Assembly: GCF_000143415.4 (NCBI RefSeq)
Contig: NW_003314361.1
Span: 256,653 to 320,652, forward strand
From: Selaginella moellendorffii
Taxonomy: Eukaryota > Streptophyta > Lycopodiopsida > Selaginellales > Selaginellaceae
DNA length: 64,000 nt
Direction of reading: 5' to 3'
The position numbers and the translations under genes were made by a program. Shown here piece after piece: positions 57,391 to 64,000 of the stretch (its first letter is position 1; every line of letters starts with the position of its first letter). A model generated the notes under the pieces. That model saw only the letters and a list, made by a program, of their open reading frames with translations. It made no database searches and was not told the DNA's origin.

Positions 57391-58042
57391 ATGGCTCCTC
57401 GTCTCCTCACACTTTTGATCTTGGTGGTGGTGACTCTGGGAGTGATTGAAGTGAGTGCTCTCGATCCTTGTTCGCCACAATAGCTCTGATAGATAGATAT
57501 CTCACGTTTTGATCTACAATCTTCCATTTTAGATAGACATCTCAATGTTTATTCCATGCTAGATATATTCCATCTCACTTTCCATGCGAGATATATCTCA
57601 CGTTTAGATCTCAATTTCGCAATATCTCACGGTTGGATTGATAGAAAGATATCTCGATCACGTGTTTATCTCAATCTTGATCCAGATGTTTCAAGTTTGA
57701 TCCAATCTTTTCTTACGTGAGTGTCTGTTTGTTGTGCAGGCCCAGTGCGATTTCTCCCGATCCTGCAGCGGCATAACTTATGGCGGCAGCACCCTGATTG
57801 CAAACTGCGTGAACCAAGCCGGTGCCACGGTGCGCTCGCAGATTGATCTAAACACCTGCGTGGGCAACAACAATGGGCAGCTCGACTGCTCGAGCGGCTA
57901 CTTCCAGTCGTGCGCCGGTATCCAGTACTCGGGCACCACCGTCAGTGCGACGTGCCCCAGCGTCTCCAACCAGCCCATCTTCTCTTCGCGCGACCTCAAC
58001 AGTTGCGTCCGAAACAGCAATGGCAACCTCCAGTGTTGCTGA
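57391..58042 (+). CDS. Cyanovirin-N homology (CVNH) lectin, secreted, copy 2
   Basis: Two exons, 57391-57450 and 57740-58042. The 120-residue protein is identical to copy 1, including the signal peptide, both CVNH half-repeats and all ten mature cysteines. The intron differs from copy 1 at one noticed position (ATCTCACGG against ATCTCACTG). The identity extends through the 3' flank to about 24310/59590, so the duplication is recent or homogenised by gene conversion. Promoter, splice sites and AATAAA (58109-58114) are conserved, so both copies are probably expressed. Confidence 0.93.
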
Positions 58043-58117
58043 GAATCGCATATCTCATGTATGCGGTGATTAGAGGCTGGTTGTGTAGTAACAATTTAGG
58101 CCTCATGAAATAAAATG

Positions 58118-60275
58118 CGGTGATGATCTCTTTAACTGTTCTATGATTTTTGTCAAGAGTAATGAGAAGTAGTAGTTTTTTTTGTATCATGGCAATGAGC
58201 TATGGATGTATGAAATCAGTAGATCATCCCAAATGAAATAAATGAGAATTAGTGTGGCTTTCATATAAGTTTACAGCAATTAGCTATAGAATTTTGCGAT
58301 CTTTCCCCTTGACGGGGACAATTATGTGTTTCCCTTCGCGGCTATGATCAAAAACGTGTTTCTCACTGACCAATGACCAGGGCTTGCCGTTTGCGATCAT
58401 AGGAAACACTTAATTGTCCTTGTCTGCCATCCTCCATAGTTTAGGTCCATTATTTCTGGGAAAAATCTCATGAACTCTTTGAATGAAAGTGTAGAAATGA
58501 ATGAAAATAACAAAAATCTATCGCTCATTGTCATTAAACTTATATAAAAGAATCTTTCCCAGAAAGAATGGTCTTTGCATGGTCAGTTGATATTGTCTAC
58601 AAGCAGTAATACATACCTCACCAGCTATTGGAGCATCCACTTATATGGCCCTGTTCCTTAAGCTATTGTGACCTTATACCAGCATTATGCTTCCTTAGAA
58701 TGAAGGTTGAGTGACACCTCCTTCATCAAGAACCAAGCAACCGAGGCCTGTCGTCGATTATAACTTTAATGTTGCATTACCCTTTGACTATAACTTGGGA
58801 ACTGATGTTGTTTGGCTTTCACCTCCAACGACATCATCCATCACCAGCATAAGTATTAATATCTTTTTAAATGCTTCTTGGTTTGCTCTTGTTATGTTCT
58901 TGCTGGCTATAATGGCCATTGTCACTCACATCAAACACATTTAAATTAATTATATATTTCTAGAATTCACATTTATAAATTTTGTAAATTTTTGCATAAT
59001 TTTTTCATATTTTTTATATATAAATAAAAGTATGTTTTTCTCTGTTCAATATACTAATATATGGTACTTTTAATCCTTTTGATTCTTTGTAATCATAATT
59101 GTAATCTATATTTTCTATTATTATTGAGATATCTTGAATGATATATTATTAAAATTTAATATTAGTTTACATTTTTTTTATAATGTATATAGTATGCACA
59201 TATTTAGATTTTTTCAGAAGTTTATATATAGTATCGCAATATCGTATATAGTTTCTTTAAAAATTCACTCAAAGGTATATATATAATCAATACAAAAATA
59301 TAAATATTTGATATATATTGAATATAAAATATGCTAATACCAATTTTTGTATAAAACATATATAACCTATGTTTTTTATTGATCTATCATTAAAAATGAA
59401 AAAGAAGACAACTCATAATTAAAAATCTGTTAAAGTTGTTAAAACACTTTTACTTGAAAAATCTGGTGGTTAAGTATTCTTGGTCAAATTACATATTGTA
59501 AGCTTAGGAAAATAGCTAATAGCAAATTATCTACTTTGAAGACTCTATTAAACCACACAGAAAAACACTTGTTAAATATTAATTCCAAAACTTGACATTA
59601 GCAAGTTCTTGTAATTGTGAAGACAGGCCAATGAAGGGGATTTCATCTCCACTTATCTTTTCATAGTGTGACTATTGTTGAAGAATGATTTCCTTCAACT
59701 GCTACATCTTGTTGGCAAGACTCCATTTGAACCAACAGAATATATTGATTGGATTATCAAGAATCAATATTTGATTATATTTAATATTTATTAAAATTTA
59801 TATTTATTGTGTTAATATTTATTCTATGCTTAATACATTGTAAAACAAAATTACATTACAAATCCAAACTCTCCATAGCAGCAAAAGTCGTGATATGAAC
59901 CACACACTTTCTTGCCTAGTAGGTGGCTTACACATTACTGCAATTGCTTAAGGTGTTATAGTTTTGGCCACAAGGATGGCTTGTTGGCTGATTTTCCATA
60001 TAAAATTTTGAGTTATAGTAATTATACAAGCTTTTGTGAAATTTTATCACTAATACCTCAACATTAATGTGATTCATCACTTCTACCTAATAAACAAGAT
60101 AGAGATTGATGAAAAGTTTACATGAATTGCTAATAACACACTAGATAATATTTTAAAGGTAAGAAAATAAATCAAAAGCAATGGTTTTTTTTCTTCCACA
60201 ACAGAACTTCTTGAAATTTGTATCAGAATATATATAAATTATAAGATTTTATTTTGTTTTTAAACTTTCAAAACC
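58118..60275. other. AT-rich flank of segmental duplicate 2
   Basis: Collinear with 22850-25664, with a shortened middle part (59590-59815). No coding region recognised. Confidence 0.7.
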
Positions 60276-60396
60276 TTAACTGAATAAACCTAAATTCGAA
60301 AAATAAGGTGGAAAAGTGTTTCCGCATGCTCTTTGGCAAAAATCATTCCAAGCTCATTGCCACCGATCCAAAACTTAGATTAAACCTACATCACAT

Positions 60397-61024
60397 TTAT
60401 TTGATGAGATATGAGAATTTCTCAGCAACACTGGAGGTTGCCATTGCTGTTTCGGACGCAACTGTTAAGGTCGCGAGTGGAGAAGATGCCCTGGCCGGAG
60501 ACGCTGGTGCACGTCGCACTGACGGTGGTGCCCGAGTACTGGATACCGCGCACGACTGGAAGTAACCGCTCGAGCAGTCGAGCTGACCGTTGTTGTTGCC
60601 CACGCAGGTGTTTAGATCAATCTGCGAGCGCACCGTGGCACCGGCTTGGTTCACGCAGTTTGCAATCAGGGTGCTGCCGCCATAAGTTATGCAGAAATCG
60701 CACTGGGCCTGCACAAACAGACGCTCACGTAAGATCTTGATGCATATTGATAGATATTGAGTGAGATATCTGGAAGAACAACGAGATATTGAGTGAGATA
60801 TCTGTCTAGCATGCCCCTAGCATGGAAGAAGAACGAGATATTGAGTGAGATATCTAGCTAGCATGGAAGATGGAGCGTGAGATATCTATCTCAGATCAAA
60901 ACATGAGATTTATCTCCAAGGCCTCGACTTTCTATCACGGCGAAAAAGGATCGAGACCACTCACTTCGATCACTCCCAGAGTCACCACCATCAAGATAAA
61001 AAATGTGAGGAGACGAGGAGCCAT
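60397..61024 (-). pseudogene. CVNH copy 3, frameshifted
   Basis: Exon 1 is 61024-60965 (signal peptide MAPRLLTFFILMVVTLGVIE) and exon 2 starts at 60708. Relative to copies 1 and 2 there is an in-frame loss of five codons after CDF, removing one conserved Cys-containing segment, and a 1-bp deletion after QSCA that throws the second half-repeat out of frame. Splice sites and the TATAAA (rc, 61084-61089) are intact, so it may still be transcribed. Its intron has a distinct tandem array. It lies 240 bp downstream of the aminotransferase gene on the same strand. Confidence 0.9.
60730..60880. repeat. GAGATATTGAGTGAGATATCT repeat in the CVNH copy 3 intron
   Basis: Three near-perfect copies of a partly palindromic unit (core ATATTGAGTGAGATATCT at about 60746, 60785 and 60837), with CTAGCATGG spacers. 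The introns of copies 1 and 2 also hold scattered GATATCTCA words, but no such array. Confidence 0.8.
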
Positions 61025-61265
61025 TTGCAAAGAGCGTAGAGCGTAGATAAGATGTGTGTGTGGAGAAGCGAGAGAGCTTCTACTTTATACGTGGTACCAC
61101 ATTCCAGAAGCTGGAATTAGAACAAAATCAAGGATCGTTGGAGTCCAGACGAGGAACTTAAACCCTTCTTGACTAAGAGTGTCGTGTATCGGATCGCTTC
61201 GTCAAGGATTTTGGGAGGCCAACTAGAGCCGTGGCCGAGTTGTGTTTTTCTCCGAAGGCTCTTCA

Positions 61266-62828
61266 TCAATCCAGAGAAGAAATGCAGCTCACGAGGATTT
61301 CCACGCACTGCTCCAGCTCCGCCTCCGAGATGACCAGCGGCGGCGCTAACCTCACCACGTCCCCGGCCCCCGCCGTCAGAACGATCAGCCCTTTGCTGCG
61401 AGCCGCCGTCACCAGCGGCGCCGCCGGTACGTCCAGCTGAATCCCAACCAGCAGCCCGGCACCACGGACTTCCTTTACGTGCGCGAACGGTGCCAGCCTT
61501 CGCGTCAGGAGCTCTCGCAAATGGTTGCCTTTGCCTGCGACGCTGTCTAGAAAGCCGGGCTCTTGGAGACAATCGAGAACTGCCAGAGCCGCGCTGCAAA
61601 CCAGAGGACTCCCGGCGAAAGTGCTGCCGTGATCGCCTGGAACAATGGCGTCCGCTACTGCTTGAGTCACGAGGACAGCTCCAATCGGCAACCCCCCAGC
61701 AAGCGGCTTGGCCAGAGTCATGATATCCGGCTCTATGCCGTATGCTTCGTGCGCCCATAGCTTTCCAGTTCTGCCGAGACCGCACTGGACCTGGAAGTTT
61801 TTGGAGGAGTTGACGAAAGAAACAAAAAGAGAGAGTGGAAGCTTACCTCGTCAAAGACTAGGAGGGTTCCAGTGCTGGAGCACAGCGCTCGAAGGCCTTC
61901 GAGGAAATGGCCAATCGCTGGATAGACACCGCCTTCGCCCTGGACAGGCTCTACAAACACCGCCGCGGTTCTCTGCTGCTGGACGATCTTCTTGGCGGCT
62001 TCCAAGTTGCCGAACTCCACAAACTTGACCCCGGGCATGATTGGCTCGAACGGAGCCCGGTACTTGTCCTTGCTCGTCAGCGCCAGAGCTCCCAGAGTTC
62101 TCCCGTGGAAGCTATTGGAGAAGGCCACGAAGTCCGTGGCGATGGGCTCTTCCACCAGAGGAGGAGATGCCTGCTTGTCACTCATATCTTTGGCTTTCAC
62201 CCTCTGGTACTTTCTCGCAAACTTGATTGCGGCCTCGTTGGCCTCGGTGCCAGAGTTGGAGAAGAAGACGCGATCTGCAAAGCAGGATTGGACCAATCTC
62301 TCTGCGAGTCTCACCTGGAACCACCATGAACAGAAGAAGTTTTCCATGCAAACACATCGAGAAGAGATTTCATACCTGAGGCAAGGAGTGATAAACATTG
62401 CTGACATGCGCGAGCGTGGTAGCCTGCTCCAAGACGGCTTTCACCCACAGCGGATCGCCATGCCCCAGGGAATTCACAGCGATCCCGGCCGCCATGTCCA
62501 AGTACTCCTTCCCATCGATGTCGTAGAGCTTGCATCCATGCCCCCTCACAAACGCCACTGGAACTCCATCATAAGTATGGACGAACAGCCTCGCCTCGGC
62601 ATCGATCACGTCCTGGCTACACTCGAGCGGCACTCGCTGCTGCTGCTGCTCCGTGGCCGCATTTTGGCGCACATCCACCGCCAGCACTTTCTTGGGCAAT
62701 CTAGGGGCTAGCTTACAGCGAGCTCCAAATCCCGCCCGCGAAAATGCCACACCCCGATGCTGCTGCTGCTGCTGCTGGTAGAAAGAGTCGATGTAGCAGC
62801 CATTGAGGCCCCCCTGACTGCATGCCAT
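61266..62828 (-). CDS. Acetylornithine aminotransferase, plastid
   Basis: Three exons on the minus strand: 62828-62376, 62314-61847 and 61790-61266; 481 residues, phases consistent, introns 61 and 56 bp. It is a class III PLP-dependent aminotransferase that converts N-acetylglutamate semialdehyde to N-acetylornithine in arginine synthesis (EC 2.6.1.11). Visible features are the phosphate-binding NSGTEANE (about 171-178), [13 protein letters not shown], the Asp of VFDE (306) that contacts the cofactor, and the Schiff-base Lys335 in TLAKPLAGG. The N-terminal ~70 residues, with a poly-Gln stretch, look like a plastid transit peptide. Family members are about 400 residues without targeting, so it is full length. 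Ornithine aminotransferase is less likely, given the overall match to the ArgD type. The last 29 residues have been copied to 21768 and 57042. Confidence 0.93.
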
Positions 62829-63629
62829 ACCTGGCGCCTCCCTGATGCCCCCAAGAATTGAAGAACCCTATAAACCCCACTGCCACTGTGCGCCATTTCC
62901 CCCTAGTAAAAAAGCACAAAAACTTTTAGGGTTCTTCCCGCAATCTTTTTCTTTTCTTCCGGAGCAGGCTCTTGATATCTTCACTAAAATAGCGAGAATG
63001 AAAGCTAACCTCCAATTTGTATTGTGGTATGTGGGGAGCATATCTCCCAGAAATTCCACCAGTTCGATTGATCAAACGTGAAATTCCTTGAGGAACTGCG
63101 GTGCTTGGGCCATTTACATCCACCTGTGGATCAAACATCACCATGGAAGTGAGAGATTTCTATCAAATTCCTTTTGTACCCTTTCAAAGAGTGGGAAGTG
63201 TGGCCCAAATCGAGTCGAGACCGTGTCTCTTGCCCGGCGAATTGGTTGCACGGGAATGCCAGAATCTCTAGCCCTGGGGAATCGCGACTGCATTCGCAGC
63301 TATAGCTTGGAGCAAAGACACACAAGATCAAACGGACCTTCGTCCATGTATTTTACGTGGAGCTAGTTGAGCTCCTTGTACATGCTCGAAGAAGACGCCA
63401 TGCATGGATCAAATAAGAAATTGGAAATGGAAGGGAGAAAACAAAGAGGAGACACGCACGACATTGTGGCGACATTGACGATCAAAAGAACTTTGTCTCT
63501 GTATTTACTCATGGAAACCTTCTTGCCGTGCTTGTCCTGTGAATCGATCAAAAAAGAAGAAACAATGAGTTGGAATACCCTAACAACGATATCCCTGTGA
63601 ATATGCTTTTCCAATGAAAGGATAGCTAA
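62829..63629. other. Upstream region of the aminotransferase gene, no further gene assigned
   Basis: Contains the promoter of the aminotransferase gene and about 600 bp with short, overlapping frames on both strands. A plus-strand frame at 63088-63366 and a minus-strand frame at 63363-63668 show no recognisable feature. Confidence 0.45.
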
Positions 63630-63702
63630 TCCGTTGTAGTCTAGTTGGTCATGATACTCGGCTCTCACCCGAGAGACCCGGGTTCAAGTCCCGGCAACGG
63701 AA
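63630..63702 (+). tRNA. tRNA-Glu (anticodon CTC)
   Basis: A 73-nt cloverleaf: acceptor stem TCCGTTG paired with CAACGGA and discriminator A; anticodon stem CTCGG/CCGAG with loop CTCTCAC (anticodon CTC); T arm CCCGG-GTTCAAG-TCCCGG type. The pol III A box (TAGTCTAGTTGG, 63637-63648) and B box (GGTTCAAGTCC, 63681-63691) are intact. A short T run (63720-63723) may terminate transcription. CCA is not encoded and there is no intron, as expected for a nuclear plant tRNA. Confidence 0.97.
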
Positions 63703-63781
63703 GATTCTTGGAACTTTGATTTTAGAAAATCAGAACTTTTTATTTACAAACTTTTGATTTGTACGTTCTGGGGTTCCATCG

Positions 63782-63920
63782 CTAAGATCCTCCCTCCATT
63801 GCTGTGAAGATATCAGTTCTCGTGGCAATGCCTGGAAAATTGACGAGCTCAGCGAGATCGAGACGGGAAAACACATTACCAATGACTTGGTCCGAGTTGT
63901 TAACGATAGGATCTTGCTCT
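63782..63920 (-). CDS. Probable last exon of an unidentified gene (partial)
   Basis: On the minus strand a protein-like segment ends in a stop at 63782-63784. It contains NNSDQVIGNVFSRLDLAELV, then NFPGIATRTDIFTAMEGGS. Upstream in the same frame stops appear, and a CTCAAG|AG acceptor lies near 63920, so this looks like a final exon whose gene extends beyond the right edge. The composition is that of a real protein, but the family was not recognised. Confidence 0.4.
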
Positions 63921-64000
63921 TGAGCATGGTGTTAGATTTAACTCCTCTTTCTTTTCTTTTTCTACTTTTTTTGTGAGAAAGAAACTCAGTTTTGTCAGCA

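Overview
This is plant nuclear DNA, most likely from a lycophyte and probably Selaginella. The sequence shows very short spliceosomal introns (about 48-75 bp) in GC-rich genes, long intron-less PPR genes built almost wholly of 31-residue S-type repeats, a cyanovirin-N-homology (CVNH) lectin family, a nuclear tRNA-Glu, and a large nest of Ty3/gypsy-type retrotransposons. The genus is an inference from style; no species-specific marker is visible.

Layout. 0-7.8 kb: AT-rich DNA with a decayed direct repeat and the remains of a lineage-specific gene family. 7.9-10.2 kb: a seven-exon gene for a 677-residue protein of unknown function. 10.6-13.5 kb: a divergent pair, a 218-residue unknown protein and a 736-residue PPR protein. 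15.5-16.0 kb: a small unknown protein. 16.5-20.9 kb: a convergent pair, an 11-exon plastid-type alpha/beta hydrolase and an 872-residue PPR protein. 21.4-22.9 kb: a long hairpin, a stray terminal fragment of an acetylornithine aminotransferase gene, and CVNH gene copy 1.

25.7-55.4 kb is a 30-kb nested retrotransposon cluster. It holds a degenerate gypsy fragment; an 8.5-kb LARD-like element without coding capacity; two related chimeric gypsy elements arranged tail to tail; a Cassandra-type TRIM whose LTRs carry 5S rRNA sequence; a gypsy element with both LTRs (48979-55394); and two solo LTRs carrying purine-rich minisatellites. Most insertions have TG...CA ends and 5-bp target duplications readable from the sequence.

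56.3-60.3 kb repeats, with deletions, the 18.6-25.7 kb region: a truncated PPR pseudogene, the same aminotransferase tail, and CVNH copy 2 with an identical protein. 60.4-62.8 kb carries, on the minus strand, an intact acetylornithine aminotransferase gene followed by a frameshifted third CVNH copy. Because the aminotransferase tail lies just upstream of all three CVNH copies, this appears to be the parental arrangement. A tRNA-Glu(CTC) gene and the probable last exon of a further gene close the window.

The host genes do not form a pathway. The two PPR proteins are probably organellar RNA-binding proteins, the aminotransferase belongs to plastid arginine synthesis, and the CVNH proteins look secreted.
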